DNA of 64,000 nucleotides from Rossellomorea marisflavi (GCF_009806575.1 NZ_CP047095.1:2236001-2300000); one strand, 5' to 3'; shown: positions 28,967 to 39,931, counted from the first letter of the stretch. Notes: generated from the sequence alone by a model not told the origin. Made by a program: numbers and translations.

Positions 28967-30343
28967 TTATCGTTTGGAGGTCAGCGATAAAGGATTGAAT
29001 GTAGCATTCTGTTGTAATGCTTTTATGCACTCAGCAATATGGAAGATCCCTTCACTGATATATTGTTGATCCACCTGAGAGATGCTGATTCTTATGGCCT
29101 CGCCTTGATTATGGGACAAGAACATCCTGGAAGTATCGGCAACCTGAACATCCCTCTCAGCGAGCATGCATGTCAGGCGCTCCGCTTTGACTCGCTCAGG
29201 TAGAAAGATGGTCAGATAAAAGCCGCTTACCGGCTTAGTATAGTGTACGTCGAGAGGCAGATACGTTTTACAGGCATCGGTGGCAAGGGAAAGTTTCGTT
29301 GCATATACCTCTTTGGCCCGTTGGATATGATAGTGGAACATCCCGTTTCGCAAATAGATTTCCAATGCTCCTTGAGTCAGAGGGGAAGTATTGAAATCCG
29401 CACTGAATTTGTACTGTGAAAAGGAGGGGAGGAGTTCCGCCGGAAGAACGACAGCAGCCAATCTCAATCCAGGAAGGAACACTTTAGAGAAACTCTTTAC
29501 ATAAATGACGCGATCATTCTGATCATGGGCATAGAGCGGATCGGCTTTTGGATCGGTATCGAGTTCCCCCAAGTAATCATCTTCGACTATATACACATCG
29601 TATTTCTCGGCGAGGGACACGATTTTTTTCTTTTCAGCATTCGTATAATGATGACCAAGCGGATTATGGCAGCGAGGTACGGTATAAAAGAATTTGATAT
29701 CTCCTGTTTTAAACGTTCTTTCAAGCTCTTCAAAATCGATTCCATGCTTTGACAGACTTATTCCGATGGTCGGAATCCGGTGGAGCGTCAGGACATCGAT
29801 CATCCCAAAATAGGTAGGTTGTTCAATGAGAATCGTTTTCTTCCCGTTCGGAAAAGGCATCAACGATAGTATATGCAAGGCTTGTTGAGAACCACTGGTG
29901 ATCACAATATGATCGGTCTTGGTGAATATTTGCAGATTTTGCAGATAGCATACAAGCTCATTCCTCAGTGAAGGAAGCCCTTTGACATCATTATAAGTGA
30001 ACAACTGCTCTTTATAACGGTCAATGGCTTGGTTCATGCAGTGCTGGAAATCTTCATAGGGCAATACGGCGGGATCGGGACCAGCCGATAAAAAATCAAT
30101 CTGGACATCTGACATATGCGGCTTCTTGTAGTCATCGACAACAAAATAACCGCTTTTCTCCTTGGTATACAGGATATGCCTTTGTTTCAACACTTCTAAT
30201 GCTTTGACAACCGTATTCTTGCTGCATTGAAATTGAATGGCCAGGGACCGTACCGATGGTAGTTTTCCACCAGAATGCAAACGGTTTTGATCCAATTCAT
30301 GCATCACCCAATCTACGATGTGTATGTATTTTGTTGCTGACAT
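28967..30343 (-). CDS. MocR-type regulator: GntR winged helix fused to a class I aminotransferase domain
   Basis: 458 residues. Residues 1-75 are a GntR HTH (PSVRSLAIQFQCSKNTVVKAL); the rest is a fold-type I PLP enzyme domain with DFLSAGPDPAVLP, SGSQQALHIL, NPLGHHYT and the PLP lysine in YVKSFSKVFLPGLR. MocR proteins sense PLP, aminated substrates or related metabolites. Start ATG 30343 after GAGAGGAGCCGCAGC; the frame is open further upstream without an RBS. It is divergent from an EamA transporter (131-base gap), which is therefore the most likely target. Confidence 0.9.
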   Translation of the reverse strand: MSATKYIHIVDWVMHELDQNRLHSGGKLPSVRSLAIQFQCSKNTVVKALEVLKQRHILYTKEKSGYFVVDDYKKPHMSDVQIDFLSAGPDPAVLPYEDFQHCMNQAIDRYKEQLFTYNDVKGLPSLRNELVCYLQNLQIFTKTDHIVITSGSQQALHILSLMPFPNGKKTILIEQPTYFGMIDVLTLHRIPTIGISLSKHGIDFEELERTFKTGDIKFFYTVPRCHNPLGHHYTNAEKKKIVSLAEKYDVYIVEDDYLGELDTDPKADPLYAHDQNDRVIYVKSFSKVFLPGLRLAAVVLPAELLPSFSQYKFSADFNTSPLTQGALEIYLRNGMFHYHIQRAKEVYATKLSLATDACKTYLPLDVHYTKPVSGFYLTIFLPERVKAERLTCMLAERDVQVADTSRMFLSHNQGEAIRISISQVDQQYISEGIFHIAECIKALQQNATFNPLSLTSKR

Positions 30344-30473
30344 GCTGCGGCTCCTCTCATCTGTCCCAGGACAGTTGACTAATTCCATCATATGAAAAAT
30401 AAGCAATGCGGATTACAATCATCTGTACTTAGCATTATGAATGACTACAAAGGACTTGGGAAGGAGAAACAAG

Positions 30474-31364
30474 ATGAAATATCCATTCAATAAGGGAATG
30501 CTCCTTGGTTTGATAGGGATCATTGCCTTCAGTTTGACGCTGCCTGCTACCCGATTCGCGGTTCCGTACTTTGGTCAAACCATTGTGGGATTGGGGAGGA
30601 CGATCATAGCGGCGGTCATGGTCTGCCTTCTTTTTGCATTCAGGAAGCAGGCCTTGCCTGCCAAAGAGCATATAACCAGTTTAGTGATCGTAGCGGGAGG
30701 TGCTGTCCTGGCATTCCCCCTATTGACGACATTCGCAATGAAATCGTTGCCTGTATCCCACGGAGCTGTCGAGCTCGCTCTTTTACCGCTTGCTACTGCA
30801 GGATTCGCCATTTGGCGAGGAGGAGAGAAGCCTTCAAGACGCTACTGGACGGCCAGCTTGATTGCTGCCACTACCGTCATCCTCTATGCAGTCCATCTAG
30901 GTTTTGGTCACGTCCAGATGGGGGATATAGCCCTATTGTCTGCAGTCGTGATACTGGGGTTGAGTTATGCGGAGGGAGGAAAACTTGCAAAGGAACTGGG
31001 CAGCTGGCAGGTGATTGCATGGGCCATTCTAATCGGTGCACCATTTTTTCTCATACCGGTAGTCTTGAATGTACATGTTGATATGCTGAAGGCACCACCT
31101 CTGGCGTGGTTGAGCTTGTTCTATCTTGGGGTGATCAGTCAATTCCTTGCGTATGTCGCATGGTATGGGGGCATGTCCTTAGGAGGCATTGCAAAAGTAG
31201 GGCAACTCCAATATGCACAGCCCTTCTTCATGATTGGATTTTCATTCCTTTTTCTGGGAGAACCCGTCACCTGGTGGACCATTGCCTTTGCAGTCATCGT
31301 GGTCTTATGCGTCACAATTGGAAAAGATGCGCCGGTGAAGGGCGTTAAGCCGCGCTCTTCATAA
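30474..31364 (+). CDS. EamA/DMT-family transporter
   Basis: 296 residues, ten predicted membrane helices in two EamA repeats (PF00892). Start ATG 30474 with GGAAGGAG 7 bases upstream; an in-frame start at 30441 lies before the RBS. Members export amino acids or other small metabolites. The divergent MocR regulator suggests a substrate linked to PLP-dependent amino-acid metabolism, which is an inference only. No clear terminator follows. Confidence 0.88.
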   Translation: MKYPFNKGMLLGLIGIIAFSLTLPATRFAVPYFGQTIVGLGRTIIAAVMVCLLFAFRKQALPAKEHITSLVIVAGGAVLAFPLLTTFAMKSLPVSHGAVELALLPLATAGFAIWRGGEKPSRRYWTASLIAATTVILYAVHLGFGHVQMGDIALLSAVVILGLSYAEGGKLAKELGSWQVIAWAILIGAPFFLIPVVLNVHVDMLKAPPLAWLSLFYLGVISQFLAYVAWYGGMSLGGIAKVGQLQYAQPFFMIGFSFLFLGEPVTWWTIAFAVIVVLCVTIGKDAPVKGVKPRSS

Positions 31365-31463
31365 AAAGGTTCTTTAACCGAACAAAGAGGCTCTGTATAG
31401 TTCGCATAGTTTCCCTGCATTGAGAGAAAATACTAATGAATATAAATAGCGGGGAGCGAATGA

Positions 31464-32225
31464 ATGATGAAAAAAGAGTTGCTTTTTGCATTCGGGGCCT
31501 TTTTCCTGATGTCTCTGCATGCGATTGCAGGGAACAGCCTGACTGAGCCTCCTCAAACGGAGACCATGACAATCAAGACCTACAAAAAAGATGTAACTGG
31601 AGATGGTAAACGGGATATTATCAAACTGAACGCCATCCCATTTGAGCCTGATGCGCTGTTTTTAAAACAAATATGGGCCACGATCTCAACATCTGAAGGC
31701 AGTAAACTCAGAATCGATTATGAGGGAGGCTACGAACCGGAAATCACGTTTGCTGACCTCAATCATGACGGAGTCAAAGACCTTTTATACCGTGCGGCGA
31801 CCGGAGGGAGTGGAGGTTTGTATGAGAATGCCCTTCATACGGCGAAAGGTGGAAAGATTCAGGAATTGGATCTTCCCTCGGGAATTACGATTGACGCACA
31901 TTTTGAAGATCAGTATAAAGGGATCATTTCCTTCCCTGACACACAACAGTCGTATACGGTAGACCTTTCGGAGCGGAAAGATGATTACGAGCGGCTTGGC
32001 ATCTTTACAAAAGGCATCCTGAATGAACCGACGGAGCTCATGGTTGCACCGATTTCATTTTTTGAACCAACCAAGATACGGGGTAAGAAGGGAAAAGGGC
32101 TGAAAGGATATCAGCAGATCAGCGGTGCCTACCGTGCAGATGGTGTCGGTACGGCCACTTCTTATTGGTATTATGAAGACGGGAAGTGGAACCTCATGAA
32201 GATTGTATGGAAAACGGATCGCTAG
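31464..32225 (+). CDS. Secreted protein with FG-GAP/VCBS-like calcium-loop segments
   Basis: 253 residues with a signal peptide (about 1-23, ending IAG-N). Two segments, KDVTGDGKRDIIKL (about 40) and ADLNHDGVKDLLY (about 92), are D-x-D/N-x-D-G loops typical of VCBS/FG-GAP or EF-like calcium sites. The last 50 residues form GAYRADGVGTATSYWYYEDGKW-like beta hairpins (written here only in part). Likely extracellular; function unknown. The start is the first of two adjacent ATGs after GGGGAGCGA. Confidence 0.65.
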   Translation: MMKKELLFAFGAFFLMSLHAIAGNSLTEPPQTETMTIKTYKKDVTGDGKRDIIKLNAIPFEPDALFLKQIWATISTSEGSKLRIDYEGGYEPEITFADLNHDGVKDLLYRAATGGSGGLYENALHTAKGGKIQELDLPSGITIDAHFEDQYKGIISFPDTQQSYTVDLSERKDDYERLGIFTKGILNEPTELMVAPISFFEPTKIRGKKGKGLKGYQQISGAYRADGVGTATSYWYYEDGKWNLMKIVWKTDR

Positions 32226-32295
32226 GCACCCTACAAGCCCATTCGTCATATTCTGAAGGTATGTGAGCCCATCAATCCACAAGGAGGCTTATGCT

Positions 32296-32772
32296 GTGAA
32301 TATGATCGATCCAGGACGTCTGCATGTCACGTACAGCCCGCCTGCATCCATTTTTGCCCCGATTGACCACAGGAGATATACTATGACTCATTCCGATTCT
32401 ACGGGCGAGCTATATGTGACGATCGGCTGTGAATACGATGTGTCCGCCATCAATCCCTATATGAGGGATGAAGTACTGACAGAATGGGTGAGGGAGGATG
32501 GGCAATACCGGCTTAATGGACGCGTTTACATCTCTGGAGGGGAATTCGACCGACAGATGGCGCAGGTTCGCTACATGATCTTCAAAAGGGAGATGGGGAC
32601 CGCATTAGCAGCCATCGTGAATGGTGATGCTGGATTTTTCACCTATCATCCATGGCTACTGGATGCACCGATCACGATTCATTTTGAATCGGTTTTCCCG
32701 GAGTATGATCAAATGGTTTATTTTGGAACGCCCAGACAATATGTGTGGCAATCTGAGCATAAGGATAGCTGA
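32296..32772 (+). CDS. Staygreen-family protein
   Basis: 158 residues matching the bacterial branch of the Staygreen domain (PF12638): DPGRLHVTYSPPAS, RRYTMTHSDSTGELYVTIG and the internal Cys-less core. In plants the family removes Mg from chlorophyll; some bacterial homologues show Mg-dechelatase activity on chlorophyll in vitro, but the natural substrate in Bacillus is unknown. GTG 32296 is preferred (8 bases after AAGGAGG); ATG 32302 is the alternative. Confidence 0.8.
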   Translation: MNMIDPGRLHVTYSPPASIFAPIDHRRYTMTHSDSTGELYVTIGCEYDVSAINPYMRDEVLTEWVREDGQYRLNGRVYISGGEFDRQMAQVRYMIFKREMGTALAAIVNGDAGFFTYHPWLLDAPITIHFESVFPEYDQMVYFGTPRQYVWQSEHKDS

Positions 32773-33293
<521 letters not shown>

Positions 33294-33587
33294 TTATTCT
33301 ATTAACCAATATTTGATCAAAAAATAAATCACTATATAGATCATATAATGCGGAAAAAATGTGTACTTCCGGTTAAAACCCTGTTTCACACCAAACTTGG
33401 TCAAAACCTTAACTATTCGAAGCAAGATCCAAACACATATAAACCCTATTAGGAGCCTGATCCATAAGATTCCCACTGCGGCATTGAACCAAGGAATAAA
33501 TGCTACAGCGATTGTGAACACAATAAAGTATAAAAAATCTTCCAGTGACTGCTCCTTGTTTTCTGAGTGTCGCTGTGTATCAGCCAA
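33294..33587 (-). CDS. Small membrane protein, unknown
   Basis: 97 residues, three hydrophobic segments (FLYFIVFTIAVAFIPWF, LLIGFICVWILLRIV, YMIYIVIYFLIKYWL) and a charged N-terminus. Best start is TTG 33587, 8 bases after CTGGAGG; a GTG three codons earlier overlaps the RBS. No family recognised. It forms a pair with the membrane gene 33652-33924 on the same strand, next to the AT-rich stretch, which suggests recently acquired DNA. Confidence 0.55.
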   Translation of the reverse strand: MADTQRHSENKEQSLEDFLYFIVFTIAVAFIPWFNAAVGILWIRLLIGFICVWILLRIVKVLTKFGVKQGFNRKYTFFPHYMIYIVIYFLIKYWLIE

Positions 33588-33651
33588 AATCCTCACCTCC
33601 AGTTCTCACGTGCGAAAGAATAACCATCCACAAGACTTAAAAATTTCTGAT

Positions 33652-33924
33652 CTAATTCTTCCTGGCTTTGTCCATTTGATGACGGTATGCCTTGTTATAT
33701 AGCTGCGAAAGAAACAGCCCGACCAAGGAAGCTATATAGGCGTACACCAGCATCGAAAATTCTCTGATTCCATAAAAAAATATACCAATCGCGCAGAAGG
33801 CAAAATAGGTTATGCTGAAATACTTCATAACTCTTTTCGGATCAAAATACATTCCAGCTAGAAATGTGATCATTGTTGAGGTAATCGTGGCTAACAATGA
33901 ATATAAAGTAACGATATACAACAC
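33652..33924 (-). CDS. Small membrane protein, unknown
   Basis: 90 residues with two or three membrane helices, ending in the basic tail NKAYRHQMDKARKN. Start GTG 33924 or TTG 33921 after GGGGGTGG. No family recognised. It precedes 33294-33587 on the reverse strand by 64 bases and may be cotranscribed with it. Bases 33925-34152 upstream hold no convincing gene. Confidence 0.5.
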   Translation of the reverse strand: MLYIVTLYSLLATITSTMITFLAGMYFDPKRVMKYFSITYFAFCAIGIFFYGIREFSMLVYAYIASLVGLFLSQLYNKAYRHQMDKARKN

Positions 33925-34152
33925 TCCACCCCCACTCCATTCACCTGTTTTAACTTGCGTGGCTTCTTACCATATAGTGTGACAATGTGAAGAAACGTCC
34001 TCTTAATTACATTCTCTTTCAACTACTATTCGTCACCCCTCTTTATTTTTCCTTTATTTGTATATTAGTCCTTCTAACCTGCATGGGTGAAAAGATATCG
34101 ATAATCCTTTCCTCGAACTTGAAACTAAATCCCTTCTTCCTTCCCCTCCTCA

Positions 34153-34207
34153 CATAAAAAGCACCAGTCGGACGACACTGGCTACGCAGTAATGTCCAAC
34201 TGGTGCT
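34153..34207 (-). terminator. Terminator of the CNNM/CorC gene
   Basis: Reverse strand: AGCACCAGTTGGAC ... GTCCGACTGGTGCT with an 18-base loop, followed by TTTTTATG. Confidence 0.8.
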
Positions 34208-34231
34208 ATGAGATGGGATCGAGATCATCAA

Positions 34232-35506
34232 TCAATCTGTATGTGTTTCTTCTTCGGAAATCTCGTTCACTTCCACCTTTAATTTTTTTATTCTACGATT
34301 TTCTACATCCTCTACAATGACTGTAAGCTTTTCATAAGAGAATTGGTTCCCTACTGCCGGTATTTCTCCAAACCTTTCAGCTACCCAACCACCGAGCGTG
34401 TGGTAGGTTGTCTCTGGTTCAGCCAGTTCGAAAAGGGTTGAAAATTGATCGATCGGGAATTGTGGATCAAAGCTGTAGGTGTGCTCTGAAATCTTCGTCA
34501 CGAGCTGGATTTCCTCATCCTGTTCATCATAGATTTCACCAACGATTTCTTCTAGGATGTCCTCGAGCGTGATAATTCCCGTGGTCCCGCCGAATTCGTC
34601 TACCACGATGGCTAAGTGAACCTTCTCTTTCTGCAACTTCGGAAGCAACGAAGAGATCTTGGTTGTTTCAAAAACGAATTTGGGATCCCGGATCAATTCT
34701 TTTATGCTGACATCGCCGTATTTAAGCAGATGGGTGAAAAATTCCTTCTCGGAGAGAATACCGACAATCGTGTCGATGTCCCCATCATACACAGGAATCC
34801 GCGAAAATCGTTCTTCAAAGAAAAATTCCTTGATCTCCGAGATCGGTTGATTGATATCCACTGCCTTCACTTTCACACGTGGTGTGAGGACTTCAGAGAC
34901 GGTAATATCATCGAATTCCATAGAGCGACTGATCAATTCACGCTCTTCAGAATCGATCACGCCTTCTTCCTGACCGATATCGAGCATCACTTTTAATTCA
35001 TCTTCAGTGACTGAAGGCAATCCTTCTCCCTTGGCAAACATCCTCGAAACAAAGTCCTTCAGTTTGATGAATATAAAGTTGACAGGCGTCAAAAGTACAA
35101 TCAGCAGATAAAGGATCCCGGAAATCGACAGTGAGTATCGCTCGGCATGCTCTTTCGCCAACGATTTTGGAAGGATTTCTCCAAACGTCAAAATCAAAAA
35201 CGTCATTCCGAACGTACTGATCAGGATCCCTGCATTTCCCCCGATAAGGTCTGTAGCAAGTTTTGCCGAGATACTGGCAGCTGCGATATTCACGATATTG
35301 TTTCCAACGAGGATGGTAGAAAGGGCACGGTCAAAGTCTTCTGCGATCTTATAGGCTTTTTTACTCCCCTTGACTCCTTCGTCAGCAAAGTTTTTCAATC
35401 GAATTTTGTTGACACTTGAGAAGGCCGTTTCTGCTGATGAAAAAAAGGCAGAAAGCATGATCAACACAATAAGTATAACAATCGATAAAACAGGTAAATC
35501 GTCCAA
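34232..35506 (-). CDS. CNNM/CorC-family transporter (DUF21-CBS-CorC_HlyC)
   Basis: 424 residues: an N-terminal DUF21 domain with about four membrane segments (SAFFSSAETAFSSVNKIRL is the family signature), a CBS pair (about 215-335) and a C-terminal CorC_HlyC domain (about 345-420). Such proteins (MpfA/YhdP in B. subtilis, MpfA in S. aureus) export Mg2+ or protect against excess Mg2+; 'hemolysin' names are historical. Start TTG 35506, with TTAGGAGAG about 12 bases upstream. Strand-specific terminator at 34153-34207. Which of the several Bacillus paralogues it matches is not resolved. Confidence 0.88.
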   Translation of the reverse strand: MDDLPVLSIVILIVLIMLSAFFSSAETAFSSVNKIRLKNFADEGVKGSKKAYKIAEDFDRALSTILVGNNIVNIAAASISAKLATDLIGGNAGILISTFGMTFLILTFGEILPKSLAKEHAERYSLSISGILYLLIVLLTPVNFIFIKLKDFVSRMFAKGEGLPSVTEDELKVMLDIGQEEGVIDSEERELISRSMEFDDITVSEVLTPRVKVKAVDINQPISEIKEFFFEERFSRIPVYDGDIDTIVGILSEKEFFTHLLKYGDVSIKELIRDPKFVFETTKISSLLPKLQKEKVHLAIVVDEFGGTTGIITLEDILEEIVGEIYDEQDEEIQLVTKISEHTYSFDPQFPIDQFSTLFELAEPETTYHTLGGWVAERFGEIPAVGNQFSYEKLTVIVEDVENRRIKKLKVEVNEISEEETHTD

Positions 35507-35624
35507 AAAACGTTCACTCTCCTAATCGTTCAGTCGTTTTCATCCTCATTGGATGAACTTCAGGGCATATTATACGGTTCGGTTTCCTTCCTGTACAGTA
35601 ATTTGACTACTGAAACCGCTCAGC

Positions 35625-36199
35625 TCATACATAGAGCATGCCACGGAATCCTCTGGCAGCATAATAGGACTCCGCTCCGTTGTGATAAACGAATACCTTG
35701 TCGTATCTGCGGTCACAGAATAAAGCTCCTCCCAGATCCCTGATATCCTGAGGAGTCTGTATCCAGCTCGACGTCTTCAGGTCAAATTCATCTAGCTTCT
35801 GAAGGGATCGATACTGCTCCTCGGTCAGCATGTGGATCCCCATGGAAGCCGCCAGATCCATGGCATTGTGCTCCGGCTTATGCTTCTTCCTCGACTCAAG
35901 TGCCTTTAGGTCATAACAGGTACTTCTCCGTCCTTTGGGGCTTTCCTTCGAACAATCGCAAAACACGTAGCTGCCCCCTCTTCTATTCCGATCACATCTG
36001 GTTCTCCCGACGTTTGCTCCATCTGATTCAATGACCATAGTTTTTCTGGTCTTTCCCTCAGGGTTTGCTCGACCTTTTCCCATTCGATTCCTTCATGTCG
36101 GTGCATATGGGTATGGAAGCGATCCTTCAATGTATTTATCAGTTTATCGCTCTCCTCATGGGAAAGGTGCTTGTCTTCATTTGTGGATGCTGTCATCAT
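35625..36199 (-). CDS. DUF4256 protein, frame broken by a one-base deletion
   Basis: The reverse-strand frame from ATG 36199 covers LINTLKDRF and WSLNQMEQTSGEPDVIG, then shifts at the five-C run 35974-35978 (G run on the coding strand). Adding one G gives EEGGSYVFCDCSKESPKGRR and restores a 191-residue DUF4256 protein ending RGFRGMLYV. Conserved pieces further on include MGIHMLTEEQYRSLQ and GGALFCDRRYDKVFVYHNG. The start overlaps the stop of the upstream NUDIX gene, so the two are coupled. Function unknown. Probably a sequencing error, since the rest is undamaged. Confidence 0.82.
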
Positions 36200-37169
<970 letters not shown>

Positions 37170-37385
37170 ACAACATAGGGGGAATTGGACAGTCAGCAGG
37201 CTATCCTTTCATATCGAAGCAACATGCCACCTTCTGGCTTAGTCTTCCTATAACAGAACAAATGTTCCCTCCTCCGTAAAAACGGCACTTTCCCCAGTAT
37301 CAGGACCTTAATTATCATTACTTATGACTTTTTTTACATTAATTTCAAATGTACTAGGGATTATGTTCTCACTAAAGGCCTTCAA

Positions 37386-37897
37386 ATGCAAAAACTGGCC
37401 GTTCACGCCCATATCATCACGCTAGCCCATGCAGTCCCTCTCCTGAAGAGGAACCGTTCAGCTCTGTTTGTGGAAATCACCGACGGAACGGACTATGGCT
37501 ACAGAGCAAACCTTTATTACAGCCTCGCTAAGGTGTTCACGATACATCTTGCCGCAGTACTTGCCACAGAGCTGGCTGATAAACCATCACCGCCCTCTCC
37601 CTCACTCCAGGCTTCCTTCGCTGTGAAGCCATGCTTGAATTGTTCGGAGTGTCGGAAGAAAACTGGCGGGAAGGTGCCTCGACCGCCCCCCACTTCCTTG
37701 CATCGCAATCCCCGTCATCTATCGGAGGAGAGATGATACTTCTTGTACTGGATCCGGAGGTATCCCGCTTCAGTGGTAAATCCCTCAGCACATGGGCGCT
37801 CTCGGACGCATATGGATACACAGACGCAGATGGCACTCGTCCACACTGGGGGAACCATTATAAGGAGCATGCGGAAGGCGGAAACGAACAGCGGTGA
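37386..37897 (+). pseudogene. Decayed SDR-family oxidoreductase
   Basis: Two fragments in different frames. 37386-37586 encodes HIITLAHAVPLLKRN, VEITDGTDYGYRANLYYSLAK (the SDR active-site YxxxK region); the other frame, from about 37588 through ATG 37631 to TGA 37897, encodes ITALSLTPGFLRCEAML and then GVSEENWREGA ... DADGTRPHWG. Together they form the C-terminal half of a short-chain dehydrogenase. The NAD-binding N-terminus is missing: bases 37170-37385 encode nothing similar. One base is lost near AAACC at 37583-37587. Surely non-functional because of the truncation. Confidence 0.8.
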
Positions 37898-38004
37898 TGT
37901 ACGGGTTTACGACGCTTTATGTGTACCACAACTCCTTTTCATCTCCTGTATTCATTTCAAGATGACTCTTGCCAGGATCGCTGGATGAAATTTCAATCAA
38001 TGGG

Positions 38005-38028
38005 GTTTAGATCTGAAAAAAGGGGTAT
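38005..38028 (+). promoter_or_regulatory. SigB promoter of the csbD-like gene
   Basis: GTTTAG at 38005-38010, 12-base spacer, GGGTAT at 38023-38028. One mismatch to the sigma-B consensus; csbD is a classical SigB gene. The start codon lies 32 bases downstream. Confidence 0.8.
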
Positions 38029-38060
38029 ATAAGATGTATCTTAATAAGGAGGTAATCGAC

Positions 38061-38231
38061 ATGAATAAAGATCAAGTAAAAGGAAATGTAGAACAGGATA
38101 AAGGTGAAGCTAAAAAGCAACTGGGAAAAGCAACGGATGATAAATCCCTTGAGACCAAAGGACGCATGGAAAAAGGGAAAGGAAAAGCGAAGGAAGCATA
38201 TGGAGATATGAAGGAATCCTTCAAAAAATAA
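38061..38231 (+). CDS. CsbD-family stress protein
   Basis: 56 residues, very hydrophilic (Lys, Glu, Gly), with the CsbD repeats QVKGNVEQDKGEAKKQLGKA and GRMEKGKGKAKEAYGDMK. Start ATG 38061 after TAAGGAGGTAATCGAC. Induced by general stress in related species, function unknown, probably disordered. The SigB promoter just upstream fits. A terminator follows. Confidence 0.92.
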   Translation: MNKDQVKGNVEQDKGEAKKQLGKATDDKSLETKGRMEKGKGKAKEAYGDMKESFKK

Positions 38232-38242
38232 GCAGGCATACA

Positions 38243-38275
38243 TAAAGGGAACTTCCATATGGAGGTTCCCTTTAG
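38243..38275 (+). terminator. Terminator of the csbD-like gene
   Basis: AAAGGGAACTTCC / GGAGGTTCCCTTT with a short ATAT loop, then AGTCTGTT; the T tract is weak. Confidence 0.65.
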
Positions 38276-38334
38276 TCTGTTGATAGTAGTCCCTCCCATC
38301 CCTTTGCTGATTTCGAACATACACCTACACAAAA

Positions 38335-38369
38335 AAAACCGATGGACCCTGACAGGGCCATCGGTTTTT
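38335..38369 (-). terminator. Terminator of the MFS gene
   Basis: AAAACCGATGG-CCCT / AGGG-CCATCGGTTTT; the reverse strand continues with TTTTTTGTG. Confidence 0.85.
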
Positions 38370-38372
38370 AAA

Positions 38373-39911
38373 TCAATTTTCAGCCAGCTTGGTTGTTGCT
38401 TTCGGTTCGTTCGTCTGAGGTGCGCCCTCCGGGTCCGGAGAAGGTGTGGCACGCTTGATGAAGAAGGAAAGAATCAATGCTACACCGGCTATGAAGGTGG
38501 CAACCAGGAAGGCATCGTTGATTCCTTCAAGCATTGCCTGCATGCCGATCTGAGCTTTCATTTCGGCCATGGCTGCGGCTGTCGGCTGACCACTGGTTGC
38601 CTTCTGAAGGGCTTCAGCAGCAAGCTCTTCCCCGTGAGTCGTGGTGCGCGTTGACATGACCGTCACGAGCAAGGCCGTACCGATGGCACCTGCCACCTGA
38701 TTCAGCGTATTGTTCATTGCTGTACCGTGTGGATAATAGCGGGCAGGAAGCTGGTTCAATCCGTTCGTGGATACAGGCATCATGACCATGGACATTCCAA
38801 GCATCCGCACGGAATAAAGGATGATCAAATGCGTGTACGTTGTATCAAGTGTCAATTTGCTGAATGCATAGGTTGTGACGACCGTGATGGCCAAACCTGT
38901 CATGGCAAGGATGCGTCCACCGAATTTATCGAAGAGACGACCGGTGATCGGTGACATGATCGCCATGATGATGGCACCCGGCAGCAGGAGCAGTCCGGCA
39001 TCCATCGGTGAGATGCCACGAAGTGTCTGTACATAGATCGGCAGTAAGATCATACCGGAGAACAACGCCATATTGACGACCATGGCAATGGCAGAAGAAA
39101 GGGCGAACATCGGGTAGCGATACACCCTGAAGTTCAACATCGGGCGCTCCTGACGTGATTGCCTGATGATGAAGATGACAAGGGAAATCACACCGATGGC
39201 AATTGCTCCGTACACATACGGGCTATCCCAGCCTTTGTCCCCTGCAGAACTGAAGCCGTAAAGGATTCCACCGAATCCGATGCTTGATAGAAGCAATGAG
39301 AAGAGATCCAATCTCATGGCAAGCTTCTCTTTTTTATCCTTAAGTCTGAAGAATCCGATGAGCAGTACGACGATGGCAATCGGCGTGATGAAGTGGAAGA
39401 GCATCCTCCAGTCATAATGCTCGATGATCCAACCGGATAGAGTCGGACCGATTGCCGGAGCAAACATAAGGATCAAGCCGAACACACCCATCGCCGCTCC
39501 CCTCTTCTCAACCGGGAAGCTTACGAGCATGACATTCATGAGTAGCGGCATCATGATGGCAGAACCTGATGCTTGAAGCATCCTTCCGCCGAGCAGGACA
39601 GGGAAGATTTCAGCAGTCCCTGCAAGTACCGTACCTGCTGTGAAGAGCAGCATGGCTGCCAAGAACAGGCGTCGAACGGAATATTTCTGGATCAGGAATG
39701 CCGTAGCGGGAATCAAGATCCCATTCACCAGCATGAAGCCTGTAGCAAGCCATTGGACAGTGGATGGTTGTACCTCCATATCCTTCATGATGGATGGCAG
39801 CGCTATGTTCAATAGTGTATTGTTTAAAAACGTGATAAAAGCTCCTATCATTAAAATGGCAATAATTCCATATGGCGGGCGTTTACCTGTTGCATTGATT
39901 TTCTGTTCCAT
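38373..39911 (-). CDS. DHA2-family multidrug MFS transporter (14 TM)
   Basis: 512 residues, proton-driven drug exporter type (EmrB/QacA/LmrB). Motifs: MLQASGSAIMMPLLMNV, GLILMFAPAIGPTLSGWI (motif C of antiporters) and GFSSAGDKGWDSP. Two hydrophilic ends; the C-terminus is Pro/Glu-rich. RBS CAGGAGGAGAAA precedes the ATG at 39911. Divergent from a TetR gene at 40090, with a perfect palindrome in its leader. It shares many blocks with the second MFS gene at 45954 and is probably a paralogue. Substrate unknown. Confidence 0.92.
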   Translation of the reverse strand: MEQKINATGKRPPYGIIAILMIGAFITFLNNTLLNIALPSIMKDMEVQPSTVQWLATGFMLVNGILIPATAFLIQKYSVRRLFLAAMLLFTAGTVLAGTAEIFPVLLGGRMLQASGSAIMMPLLMNVMLVSFPVEKRGAAMGVFGLILMFAPAIGPTLSGWIIEHYDWRMLFHFITPIAIVVLLIGFFRLKDKKEKLAMRLDLFSLLLSSIGFGGILYGFSSAGDKGWDSPYVYGAIAIGVISLVIFIIRQSRQERPMLNFRVYRYPMFALSSAIAMVVNMALFSGMILLPIYVQTLRGISPMDAGLLLLPGAIIMAIMSPITGRLFDKFGGRILAMTGLAITVVTTYAFSKLTLDTTYTHLIILYSVRMLGMSMVMMPVSTNGLNQLPARYYPHGTAMNNTLNQVAGAIGTALLVTVMSTRTTTHGEELAAEALQKATSGQPTAAAMAEMKAQIGMQAMLEGINDAFLVATFIAGVALILSFFIKRATPSPDPEGAPQTNEPKATTKLAEN

Positions 39912-39931
39912 TTTCTCCTCCTGTACTACGG

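Noticed and set aside
34043..34231. 62-residue reverse frame downstream of the CNNM gene
   Set aside because: It runs through the terminator stem, has no RBS and no protein-like composition.
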